Positions 54,894-64,000 of a stretch of DNA of 64,000 nt are shown here, in pieces. A program made the position numbers and the translations under genes. The notes beneath the pieces were generated by a model. The model made no database searches. It was given only the letters and a program-made list of their open reading frames with translations, and had not been told where the DNA came from. How positions within the stretch are numbered: the stretch's first letter is position 1; each line of letters opens with the position of its first letter. The stretch comes from Globomyces pollinis-pini (Eukaryota; Chytridiomycota; Chytridiomycetes; Rhizophydiales; Globomycetaceae): contig MU621166.1 in assembly GCA_025399215.1 (NCBI GenBank), forward strand, positions 1 to 64,000. Direction: 5' to 3'.

Positions 54894-54910
54894 TAGGGTT
54901 CGCTAGGGTT
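54894..54910. promoter_or_regulatory. Two TAGGGTT telobox-like motifs upstream of RPL17
   Basis: tagggttcgctagggttaaaacg lies between the divergent HIT gene and RPL17, about 60 bp before the RPL17 ATG. AAACCCTA boxes are typical of ribosomal protein promoters in several lineages, so this placement is meaningful. Confidence 0.5.
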
Positions 54911-54967
54911 AAAACGTTTCATTTTATTTCTTGGAGCCACTTCTGGTAAATCTTCACATTTAATTCA

Positions 54968-55741
54968 ATGGCAAGGTACGAACACACATTCAATCAATCC
55001 ATCCATCCATCTTGAAAATTATACTATTATCATTCTTATTCAACTTTCGTTTTCTTTCGGTATTAATGCCTTTTTTTTTAGATACGCTAAAGTCGAAACC
55101 AGTGCTAAATGTAAGAATATACACAACTTTAACTCGGATTGCAATAACTCACAATCCTCACTATCACAATATCACTTTTATTGAACACTTTATTGATTTT
55201 ATTTAGCTGCCAAATCTCAAGGTTCTTACCTCAGAGTTCACTTCAAGAACTCCCGTGAAGTCGCTGCCACCCTTGCTGGTATGAACTACAAGAAAGCCGT
55301 CAGATTCCTTGGAGATGTCAAGGAACACAAGCAAGCTGTTCCTTTCCGCAGATTCGCTGGTGGTATCGGTCGTACTGCTCAAGGAAAACCACATGGTGTC
55401 TCCAGAGCTCGTTGGCCTGTAAAGTCTGTTGAATTCATTTTGGGATTACTGAAGAACGCTGAATCAAACGCTGTTGTTAAGGGTCTCGATTTGGATAAAC
55501 TTAAGATTGCTCACATTCAAGTTAACCAAGCCCCAAAACAACGTCGTCGAACTTTCCGTGCCCACGGTCGTATCAATCGTAAGTTTAACATTCTATTCAT
55601 CTTTTTTTAGCATACATGTCCTCCCCATGTCACATCGAATTGACTCTTGTCGAAGAAGATGCTAAGGTTGAAAAGGATACTACCTCCGCTGTTGCAAAGC
55701 TCTCCAAAAAGAAACTTATTCAATTAAGACCAAAAGCTTAA
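54968..55741 (+). CDS. RPL17: 60S ribosomal protein L17 (uL22)
   Basis: The start at 54968 (MAR) joins through a 106-nt intron (54976-55081) to YAKVETSAK, a 96-nt intron (55111-55206), [20 protein letters not shown], the central [40 protein letters not shown], and a 32-nt intron (55579-55610) to [19 protein letters not shown]. It ends [12 protein letters not shown]. All uL22 signatures are present, length about 180 aa. Codons are richer in C-ending forms (CTC, GTC, GCC, CGT) than the neighbours, as expected for high expression. The first two introns are three times longer than the window's norm. Confidence 0.95.
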
Positions 55742-55929
55742 ATATACTTTTGTAGCTTACACATAAATTCTTGTTTTCTTATCATCATTTGCTCTGTTAT
55801 TTTTTCAAAGCTTGAGTCGTTTTTGATTTCATTAGGATTAAAATACATTTTCTCTTGGTGAGACTCTATTATCCATTGAAACAATACAACAAATTAAAAT
55901 TTTTGTTAATCAGATATATTCTTGCACTT

Positions 55930-57550
55930 CTAAAACTCTTCCATCTCAAGTTTTGCCATCATCATGGTGATGAAGCTTGCGTAACTCCAGGTTAAATCTG
56001 GAGCGCCTACTAGTTTCCCAGTGACTCTGTGAATCTGTTCAGTGTAAAATCCTTTTTGGGTGTATTTATGTACGCGATTAACGAAACTGGACCCCACTTG
56101 TGTTAGATTCCCAACCACACTATCGTTAATCAAAGAGTGATATAAATTTTACAAGCCATAAGTTATTTCATTATCCTTTATAGTGTATGGCAAATCAAGC
56201 TTTAAGTTGTCTAAAACCCCAGGCAAAAATGTTTTGAAGAATAACAGATTTGTCTTAGTAATCTTGATTAATCTATACATCAATCAAAAAGAAATCACCT
56301 AACTCTCATATAATACAAGTTCAATTTGAAAATGAATTCTGCAAATGCATGAGTACTTAAAATCCAAGGATTTGCTTGACTCACACCATTCCCATTGTAA
56401 ACATCACCTGGATATCTTCCGGTTAATGGGATATCAAAAGACTGATTGATTTGATATTCAATTTCAAATAATCGTAACAATTTCGCAGCTGATATTAAAA
56501 TTCTATCGGAATGTAATTGAAAATTAAGATTTGAATTTTCATAGAGCTTGTTGGAATAATCTGTATGAAGTACTCCTAATAGTATTGCAACATCTAACGC
56601 TGAAGGTTTCTTTAATTTCTGATCCTTTTCGTTTTTTATAGTTTGAACATTTAAAGAGGTAATCACATTGTCATTCAATGGATCCCAAAACTTCTCCATA
56701 CTTTCTGTGATTTTGATTAATTGTGATTTGTAATAATCAGCTGCATAAGGGTCATTAAATAAAATGGCGATATCGATTCCGATTGATAGAGCGTTCTGTT
56801 GAACAATTCGCGTATAGAAATGATCTGCTAATACTTCTTCCCACAAATCTACTGATTTTTGTGGCCAAACGTGACTAATGTATTCAAGGTCAACCTTAAT
56901 AGGAGATTTAGCTGGTAACTCATTTTTGTATAGCCATGATACCTTGGATATAGATCCACCACGTTTGAGAAACGTTTTGATAAAACAACCAAGGGTAATA
57001 ATACGTAATGCAGGTCCTAGACTAAATTAAAGAGGTATTGATAATACCATCGTTTTGTGGACGTCCCCATGCACGATCGAATCCTCTCCCATCTACATAA
57101 AACTTGGGTTCTCCTAATCCAGATATGGTGGGAGTCTTTTGATGGCGGACCACTAATCTTGCATAATCAAACATTTGATTTTCATAATAAAGGGATTCTT
57201 TAGATCCAACAACAGATTTCTAAATTCAGCATTCATATGAATAAAATTACTTCGTAAAGGCGATTGATAGTTTGCATGACCAGAGCAGCATCCCTAGTCC
57301 AATGATAATAGTAATCTGGGTTAGATCTGGATGGAGAAGCAATGACTGTACCCAATGGAGTTCCTTCTGGGGATATATTTGCAGTCAAGGAAAGAATTGA
57401 TCGATTGTACTGTGAATACATCCAATCATCTGTTGCAACAGGCTTAAATTGAGATGCAAGATTCTGAAAGTCCAATACATTACCCTCCGTTAGTAGGTTG
57501 ATGCTAAGTATCTGATTGATGAACAGTGTGATCAGGAGGAGGTTAATCAT
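55930..57550 (-). CDS. Glucoamylase (GH15), secreted
   Basis: Start at 57550 with a signal peptide (MINLLLITLFINQILSINLL). The (alpha/alpha)6 domain has SPEGTPLGTVIASPSRSNPD YYYHWTRDAALVMQTINRLY, VGSKESLYYENQMFDYARLV, SGLGEPKFYVDGRGFDRAWG RPQNDGPALR, the catalytic acid region VDLWEEVLADHFYTR, and LTGRYPGDVYNGNGVSQANPW with STHAFAEF. Introns of about 30 nt split five exons; the last reads VVGNLTQVGSSFVNRVHKYT and ends LEMEEF. No starch-binding domain (CBM20) follows. It releases glucose from starch or glycogen outside the cell. Confidence 0.92.
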
Positions 57551-57839
57551 TGCTGGTTTTGGTGAAAATTGTCACAAAGATTAGTAGTCACTATGCTTTA
57601 TAGAGGAAAACAAGAGTTCCCATAGGTCTGGTATATTATTTGAGTTACAAAAGCACTATCAAATATGGATATCTCAGTAGTTTCAATAACCGTCGGTATC
57701 ATTGCATCTTTAATACTATTTTAGCTATCAATCTTAATTCATTTGAAGATGACGTTTATCCACTGATTCAATGATAGGCCGTGATTTCCGACGATTGTTT
57801 TACTTTTCCTTCATTTGGACTTAACCTTAAAAACATACT
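57551..57839. other. Intergenic, divergent promoters of GH15 and the acyltransferase cluster
   Basis: No gene. A 19-codon frame from 57665 (MDISVVSITVGIIASLILF) is hydrophobic but too short to call. Confidence 0.35.
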
Positions 57840-59390
57840 ATGAGCCATTTAGCTAATCTAGAAGCAATCTTGGATACTTGTGACAATAAAGGTCTAGCCA
57901 AAGTTACAATGCATGGAATTGTAACGTTAAAAATCAATACTGTACGAATTCTTTGTTAATATGAAATAGAAAAGGGAAATTACGGATTCCATGATATACA
58001 ATGCGATATATAGAACTATTTTAGATTTCCCTCGATTGTCTACTGTTATCATTGATTCGAAAACGTATCCAGCTGGAAAAACTTTAGAAGATCTGGATTT
58101 AGACTGTGAAATTTCGAGAATAACGAAATGCTATTCAAAAGATAATTTAGCTTCAATGCTTTTTAAGGATATGAATACAGCGATAAAGAGTCCTTTGGGA
58201 TATAGATTTAGAATATCGGTGACTGGAGTCAACATTGTAGATGGAAAACCATTGGTGACATTATATATTCAAACAGCAATGATACACACTCTTTCTGATG
58301 GTACTAATTAGTTGCTTATTCTTAGGAATGGGGACAATTCTTGTAGTTCAAAAGTTAGGAAAGTATTTGGAGGAAAGTCTTCATGATAACCAATTGATAT
58401 CAAAAACAGCGACATTAAATACTGAAAAGGTCGTTCCGATTGAAAAATATCATCCGATAGTACCATCTTCAGTTCCAGCATATTATGGTTTATGGATTCT
58501 AATATTCGTACAAAGATTTTGTATTGGTTTGTTTTTTATGCTTCAATCTGCTCGTAATCTTCTATTTTACAGAAGTTTTTCGTATTCTGGATCACTGGAT
58601 CCATCAAACGTGAAATGCGACAATATACAGTCTCCAAATGGCTTTAGACACTTAGAAATGGCACCAGATATAGTAGAAAAACTGCGTTTGCAAGCGCGAG
58701 AGGTTCTTCCACCAATAAATTTGATTCTTGTAGGTGAATGGAAGCATTGCCAGCGTACTCATAATTGCCTCAACTTTGGCGTATATGTCAGTGGTGGAAT
58801 CTAATAACGTCAAGCTTCCAAAATCGTACAATTTAAACTTTGTGGTCGACTCTAGAAGATACTGTGATGATGTGGCCAAAGGTTCTTTGGTGCAAGGAAG
58901 TGCATTTTACCCAATGCCAAAGTATGGTTACAGACTTCTAGATTCAGATAAGTTTTGGGATCATGTCAGAGCCTTCAAAGCAATAATCAACTATTACCTG
59001 ACGTATATCTCACCCTACATCAAGGTCACCTCATTATTTCCATACAAGCTACTGGCACTGATATTTCATTTGCATAAATTAAATCATAAAAGAGACTACC
59101 CTATTGCAGTCAGCAACTTGGGAAGTTTCACATCCGAGCAATTGAAATTAACTAAGAGCATAGATATTGTGGACTTGATGGGTTCAGCAAACACCTTTTG
59201 GAATGCAAATCGACATCTATTTCAAGTAACAAGTGTTACGATTTCAGGTCGAATGCGTTTAATGGTTACATATCCAACTTATTTAGTGTCTGATACAGAG
59301 GCTGATTTATTTATCAGTCAACTAAATCGGGTGTTACATGCCGTCACTACAAAAAATAGGGAAGTTACTTGCAAAGAGGCAAGAGCTTAA
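57840..59390 (+). CDS. HxxxDG acyltransferase-like protein, copy 1
   Basis: Start at 57840 (MSHLANLEAILDTCDNKGLA). Introns of 28, 25 and 32 nt are removed. Motifs: AIYRTILDFPRLSTVIIDSK, AGKTLEDLDLD, GYRFRISV, MIHTLSDGMG (HxxxDG catalytic motif, His intact), a hydrophobic stretch LWILIFVQRFCIGLFFML, SGSLDPSNV..SPNGFRHLEM, and in the second half NLNFVVDSRRYCDD, YPIAVSNLGSFTSEQL and LMGSANTFWNANRHLFQVTS. The plan (two lobes, HxxxDG in the first, SNLG..F in the second) is that of CoA-dependent acyltransferases of the condensation/alcohol-acetyltransferase (AATase) clan. Substrate unknown. First of three tandem paralogues. Confidence 0.7.
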
Positions 59391-59599
59391 TAAACATAGT
59401 TCAAACAATCATGAGCTTATTGCCAGCTTTAAGGGTCTTATTATTATAATAATATTTACTGGGCTGGAGAAGTAACAGCCATAATTTAAACGGTTTGTTT
59501 AGATGTAATGGATGGGCGGAGAATTATGGACCCAGCCTCCTCCCTCCATTCGAGCTGATAACATTTTTCTCTAATCTCTTCAATAGGACTGTCTATCTC

Positions 59600-61130
59600 A
59601 TGAGCAGATTATCGAACATAGAGCAAGTTTGTCACTCAGTGATGAACGAAGGTTTATCAAAGTTGACCATGAACGGAATGTCTCAACTGGAAATTAAATC
59701 AGTAACCAGAATTCTGTATTTTAACTATCAAGGATATCCCTATTAGCCAAAAGACCATCCGTGATGCCTTGTATAGAACAATCGCAAAAATGCCAAGATT
59801 GTCAGTGGTAGTTATTAATGGAATCTGTCACCCTGCTGGTAAAACTCTTGGTGACTTGGACTTGGACTACAATATCTTTGAAATTTCTAGTCCTTTGGAT
59901 AAAGATGAACAAGAAAAGTATCTTCGGGATGACATGAATACAGTGATTGATAACGGCTTGGGATATCGTTTTACATTTTATGTCACCAAACCATTTGTGA
60001 AGAATGATACTAAGGTAGTACATTTAAATATACGCCTTTCCATGCTACATTCACTTACAGATGGGATGGGGCTTATGATTGTCACTAAATGTTTTGCTGA
60101 AAGCCTTGAAGAATCTTTGACAGCCAGTGAACCACTACCGCTGACAACGCCATTAAAAGATCCAAAGGCCGTGATAAACATCGAAGACAGACACCGAGTG
60201 ATTCCTTCAAAACTGCCCTATTACTATGGTCTTTTTATTTTCTTATTTTTGTGGAGGTTGATGATGGGCATTTGGTTAAGCTTGCAAGCGTCCAGAAATT
60301 TAGTATTCAGAAAACCGACATTTTCTGGAACGAAAGATCCTGCGTTACTGGATGTCAAGAATGTTAAAAATCCAAATGGATTAAGAATCATTGAAATTGA
60401 CAGTCAGCTAACAGCTAAGCTAATCAGCAAAACAAAAATGGTAATATTGAAAATATAATAACAATAGGCAAAAGGAAGCGTAACTAGTTTAATGACAATT
60501 GCAGCAACAAATGCTTATATTGATCTGGCAGAACATCATAATGAGAAATTTACGGACAGATTTAATATGTGCTTCGCAGCAGATTCCAGGCCATTTATTG
60601 ATGATCATTCCAACTATGAACTATTGCAAGGAAATGGGTTTTATCCACTAGTGACTTTTGGATATAAGATCAAGAACACAGACTTATTTTGGGAGCATGT
60701 GAATGTCTATAAAAAATCTATGGTTAACATTTTGACACACTTTTCTCCAATGGCTTGGGTTACTTCAATACTCCCCACAAAATTATTGGTTGCTGTTTAT
60801 AATATGCATCGCTTACATCACAAAAGGGATTATGCAGTGCTTATCAGCAATTTAGGAAATTTTGATTCAAACAGGTTGAATTTAACTAAAAATGTAAAAG
60901 TGATTGACACCATTGGAAGCGGGAACAGTTTTTTCCAAGCCAATCGACATCTTTTTCAACTGACAATGTTTACAATTGAAGGTGCGATGAGAATTGTATT
61001 AGTTTATCCAACTTATATGGTTACTGAAGAAGATGCTGATCGTTACGTTGATACGTTCAAAACTATCTTAAAAAATGCTGCAGAAAGTTCAGACTTGAAT
61101 TGTTTAGAAATGCGAAAGAGAACTTTATAA
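59600..61130 (+). CDS. HxxxDG acyltransferase-like protein, copy 2
   Basis: Start at 59600 (MSRLSNIEQVCHSVMNEGLS). A 31-nt intron ending ..ctatcaag leads in frame to DIPISQKTIRDALYRTIAKM. It has HPAGKTLGDLDLDYNIFEIS, GYRFTFYVTK, MLHSLTDGMG (intact HxxxDG), the hydrophobic LFIFLFLWRLMMGIWLSLQA, SGTKDPALLD, NPNGLRIIEI and, after a 27-nt intron, AKGSVTSLMTIAATNAYIDL, AADSRPFIDDHS, YAVLISNLGNFDSNRL and GSGNSFFQANRHLFQ. About 480 residues. Gene order, strand and splice positions match copies 1 and 3. Confidence 0.7.
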
Positions 61131-61309
61131 AGATTTTATTAATATATTGCTCTATCATGATCGTTTTGCAATTGGTAAAATCTGAATAGAGATCAACGAA
61201 AACGCGAATAAATATTCTTCAATATTTGTTTTCACATGCTAATGCTTGTTTATTTAACTGTTATCAGTACAGGGTCCATTTAAAATCTAAAAAATTGTTA
61301 TTAATCTAA

Positions 61310-62827
61310 ATGGCGAGTCTTACAAACCATGAACAAAATCTTCATCCGATTAACAATTGGGGTTTGGATAAACGTACAGTTCATTCAATATCTACAATTG
61401 AGGTTCATACAGTATGTATAATATTATCTTTTTATACTTAGGAATCTCCTCTGACAAAGACCACCGTATTAGACGCGCTTTACAGAACGATTTCAAAGTG
61501 TCCCCAACTCTCTAGTGTGGTAGATAATGGGAAGTTTAAGCCTGCAGGGACAACACTCGCTGATCTAGACTTAGATGTAGAGTTTATTGAAATTATTCAA
61601 AGCTTGACGAAATTCAAAAAAGAGAAAGAGTTAAAGGCTGATATGAATAGACCATTAAACGAATATCTTGGGTATCGTTTCAAATTCTTCATTACCCAAC
61701 CAGTCAAAGGACGGGATAAAACTGTTGTTCAAATACATACTCGCATATCTATCCTCCAATCGTTGATGGATGAAAGTGGGCTAAAATTGTTACATCACTG
61801 CTTTGGGAAGTCATTAGAAGAAGCTATCATTAGCGAAAAACAGATTAGTTTAGCTACACCATTGAAAAATTTAGAAGATGGGATTAACGTGAAGAGCATT
61901 TCTAGCCAAACACTTTACTCAACTGTTCTTTTGATGTTGCAATATACGTGGAACTTGGTGATAGGATTTTGGCTACTAAACCAATTTGGAAGAAACTTTA
62001 TCATTCGTCACTTTAAATACTCGGGAAGTAAAGATCCTTCCAATGTTGACCAAGAAACTGTGAAGAATCCAAACGGTATAAGACTTATCGAATTGCCTGC
62101 AGATAGGTTTAACACCGTGATGGTTGAGGGTAAAAAGGTAAACACAAGTGAAATGGCTGACGAATAGATAAACGGAAGTATAACTTCGATCATTGCCATC
62201 TCTGGTCTCATTGCATATCAAGACTTAGCTACTCATCAAAAAGCCAAATTTTCCGATGTTTATAATGTTGTTCTGGCAGCAGATTCAAGGGCACCAGATG
62301 TTTATAAATCGAAAGAATTTCTTAGAAACCAAACTTATCAACTATATTTCTATGGATACAAGCTAAACCAAGGCGAAGAGTTTTGGAAGCATGTATTGTT
62401 GTTCGAAACTAAGGTTCAAACGGCTCTTAAGTCCTTGTTATCATTCATTCAATGTTACAACTTTATTCCTACTTTCTTTATCAAAAGAGTAATGATGCTC
62501 CAAAAATTGAATCAAAAACGAGACTATCAGTTGCAAATCAACGATTTGGGCACATTGAACATAAAAGATGAAGAATTATCGAATAGGGTGTACCTGACAG
62601 ATTGTATTGTCACATCAAACAGTTTTTACACAGGTAACAGAAGCTTATTGCAAATCACCAGTTTGATTGTGAAAGACAAATTACAACTAATGATTGGTTA
62701 TCCAACATATATGATTACAGAGGATGAAATCGATTACTTTATTGATTCTTTGCTGAATGTCTTGGATAAAGCTGTTCAAGATCCATCTGTTACTTGCTTA
62801 AAAGCCCAAGCTACAAAATACAATTGA
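61310..62827 (+). CDS. HxxxDG acyltransferase-like protein, copy 3, catalytic His lost
   Basis: Start at 61310 (MASLTNHEQNLHPINNWGLD). A 30-nt intron leads to ESPLTKTTVLDALYRTISKC, AGTTLADLDLDVEFIE, GYRFKFFITQ and then ISILQSLMDESG, where copies 1 and 2 have H(T/S)L(S/T)DG: the His is Gln and DG is DE. The rest is kept: SGSKDPSNVD, NPNGIRLIEL, a 30-nt intron, INGSITSIIAISGLIAYQDL, AADSRAPD, YQLQINDLGTL (Ser of SNLG is Asn-Asp) and TSNSFYTGNRSLLQITS. The open frame argues against a pseudogene; it may bind substrate without turning it over. Confidence 0.65.
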
Positions 62828-62936
62828 CAATAAAGAGGTTATATTTGAATTAGAAACTTAGAACTGTCATGAAGCAACTCATTTACTCATATAGTACATA
62901 TCTAAAAGTAATGCCGAAGTTATAAGTCCAAATTCA

Positions 62937-63446
62937 ATGAAAACCCTTTTCCAACAAATTTTTCAGTTTAGTATGACATGTACCTTTTGCAACATCATAA
63001 GTACTCAGGATCCTGAAATAATTCTATATGAAGATGAACATTGCATTGCATTCAAAGATATCAAACCAGCTGCCGAATTTCATCTATTAGTCGTTCCCAA
63101 AATACACAAAGCAAGCGTACATACTTTAAATGGCAATGATGCTGATTTGATACAGCATATGCAGCAAGTAGGCCAGCAGCTGCTTGACCAGAAAGGAATA
63201 TCAGTAGAAAACCAACTGATGGGATTCCATATTCCACCATTAGTCTTGATTCCCCACCTCCATCTGCATGTTATCGGAATGCCATTTAACGGATTGATTG
63301 GAAAAGCTTTGTTTTCAGAATGGTCTATTACAAGTTGGTTTATCAATTCAAAGCTTTTACTGGAGTCTTTAATTCAGAGTGGAAATAAACATGGCTCGGA
63401 TGAACATTGGTGTTGGAAATGGACTAAAAATATTGGAAATCCTTAG
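62937..63446 (+). CDS. HINT3-like HIT-domain protein
   Basis: Intronless frame of 169 residues. Start at 62937; the internal Met at residue 13 (MTCTFCNIIS) is an alternative and matches the CxxC start of the family. It has IILYEDEHCIAFKDIKPAAE, FHLLVVPKIHKASVHTLNGN, GFHIPPLVLIPHLHLHVIGM PFN (intact His triad) and SWFINSKLLLESLIQSG. It is a paralogue of the gene at 54.2 kb but lacks the hydrophobic leader, so probably cytosolic or nuclear. Predicted adenylate or phosphoramidate hydrolase. Confidence 0.88.
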   Translation: MKTLFQQIFQFSMTCTFCNIISTQDPEIILYEDEHCIAFKDIKPAAEFHLLVVPKIHKASVHTLNGNDADLIQHMQQVGQQLLDQKGISVENQLMGFHIPPLVLIPHLHLHVIGMPFNGLIGKALFSEWSITSWFINSKLLLESLIQSGNKHGSDEHWCWKWTKNIGNP

Positions 63447-63502
63447 ATTAAGTAATAAATCAACTCTATGAATTTGATTTGCAAATGGGATTTATTTCAA
63501 AC

Positions 63503-64000
63503 TTATGTCAACAAATGGATCATTAAATACATCCAGATTGCACACAGAATATCCGTGCCTGCACTTGTAGAGGGGCCAAACAAATCTTTCGTTATTGGGG
63601 GAAATACTTGAGGATTGACAATTTTGAAACTAGCTGACGTTGCACCTCCTGCTTGCCCGTCTGTTAAACAAACATCTTTGTTCAGAAGACTATCTTGGCC
63701 ACTTCCGCTAATACGAAGTTGATATGTACCATCAATAAGTGGGGAAATCAACCAAGAGGTGCTGTTAGACGGACCAATAGTTCTGTTTCGATCCATTACT
63801 ATGCCAAAGGCTTTTGGTCCTTCTTCCCCCTCTTGTACATGCTGAAGAGACAAATCAATACTGTTTGGAATTTGAGTTACAAATGGAGTATATGTCCATT
63901 GGATTATCAATGGAGTTCCAACAACACCAACAGTCGATCTGTTAGGCGTTTGTAGTATAAATGACCCTATGCTTGTACCTCTTATGCAGTCAGAATTGGA
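63503..64000 (-). CDS. Kre9/Knh1-like Ser-Thr-rich GPI-anchored protein (5' end beyond window)
   Basis: The minus-strand frame is open from the right edge: a segment SIGSFILQTPNRSTVGVVGT, then PLIIQWTYTPFVTQIPNSID, LSLQHVQEG, NSTSWLISPLIDGTYQLRIS and SASFKIVNP. 'P..v.aG.p..I.Wty........v.l.L......' and 'w.i.p.l..g.Y.lri' are the marks of the Kre9/KNH N-terminal Ig-like domain found in fungal wall proteins. The C-terminus (SAGTDILCAIWMYLMIHLLT) is a GPI-type tail. The role would be in beta-1,6-glucan-linked wall assembly or adhesion. Signal peptide lies outside. Confidence 0.75.
   Translation of the reverse strand, partial: SNSDCIRGTSIGSFILQTPNRSTVGVVGTPLIIQWTYTPFVTQIPNSIDLSLQHVQEGEEGPKAFGIVMDRNRTIGPSNSTSWLISPLIDGTYQLRISGSGQDSLLNKDVCLTDGQAGGATSASFKIVNPQVFPPITKDLFGPSTSAGTDILCAIWMYLMIHLLT

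Noticed and set aside
1..64000. tRNA, rRNA, transposase, CRISPR or alternative genetic code
   Set aside because: I found no tRNA-like T-arm contexts, no transposon proteins or long terminal repeats, and in-frame stops inside genes are all explained by mini-introns, so the standard code fits.

Overview
The window is AT-rich nuclear DNA of an early-diverging, flagellate (zoosporic) fungus or a close relative such as an aphelid, rozellid, chytrid or blastocladiomycete. Four things suggest this. A DNAAF4/DYX1C1-type axonemal dynein assembly factor lies at 50.9-52.4 kb. Three P2X receptor genes lie in tandem at 11.5-15.9 kb; this family is absent from Dikarya but known from early fungi, amoebae and choanoflagellates. 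Typical fungal genes (fungalysin M36, GH15 glucoamylase, Kre9-like GPI protein, DUF1746) sit beside a GH6 cellulase module. Genes are packed on both strands with 50-400 bp gaps, and almost every gene is cut by very small GT-AG introns, mostly 23-41 nt. Many apparent frame breaks disappear once these introns are removed.

Layout. 0-7.3 kb: DUF1746 membrane protein, an EF-hand/CAP-Gly protein, RPA43, a small GPI protein, and a large secreted fusion (Cys-rich region, metalloprotease-like HELSH domain, three PAN/Apple modules, GH6). 8-18 kb: ELMO, CtIP/Sae2, three P2X genes, an AlkB-like dioxygenase, TBCB and an LLPH/DUF2423 protein. 18.6-31 kb: P4-ATPase flippase, an unknown single-pass membrane protein, two G-patch proteins (one with tandem R3H-like repeats, one Sqs1-like) and fungalysin. 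31-41.5 kb: an unknown multi-exon protein, an F-box/MYND protein with a duplicated tail, a poly-C2H2 protein, three small unknowns, a seven-TM RGS protein and a PDI with an ERp29-like tail. 42-52 kb: a repeat protein, JMJD5-like hydroxylase, two PEX11-like paralogues, two unresolved genes, ribose-5-phosphate isomerase, an unknown conserved protein and DNAAF4. 52.5-64 kb: ORMDL, Fcf2, a HINT3-like HIT protein, RPL17, GH15, three tandem HxxxDG acyltransferase paralogues, a second HIT protein and a partial Kre9-like protein.

The strongest unexplained signal is a set of six loci, in four genes, where an 'intron' is a run of three to six complete intron-sized modules joined end to end. Each module begins GT and ends AG, is 26-39 nt long, and abuts the next with no base between (..AG|GT..AG|GT..). 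Removing the whole run restores the reading frame at each locus. This looks like tandem multiplication of mini-introns at AG|GT junctions. Other points of interest are the protease-PAN-cellulase fusion, the P2X array with shared intron positions, an acyltransferase paralogue with the catalytic His replaced by Gln, and clusters of TAGGGTT telobox-like motifs in two divergent promoters.
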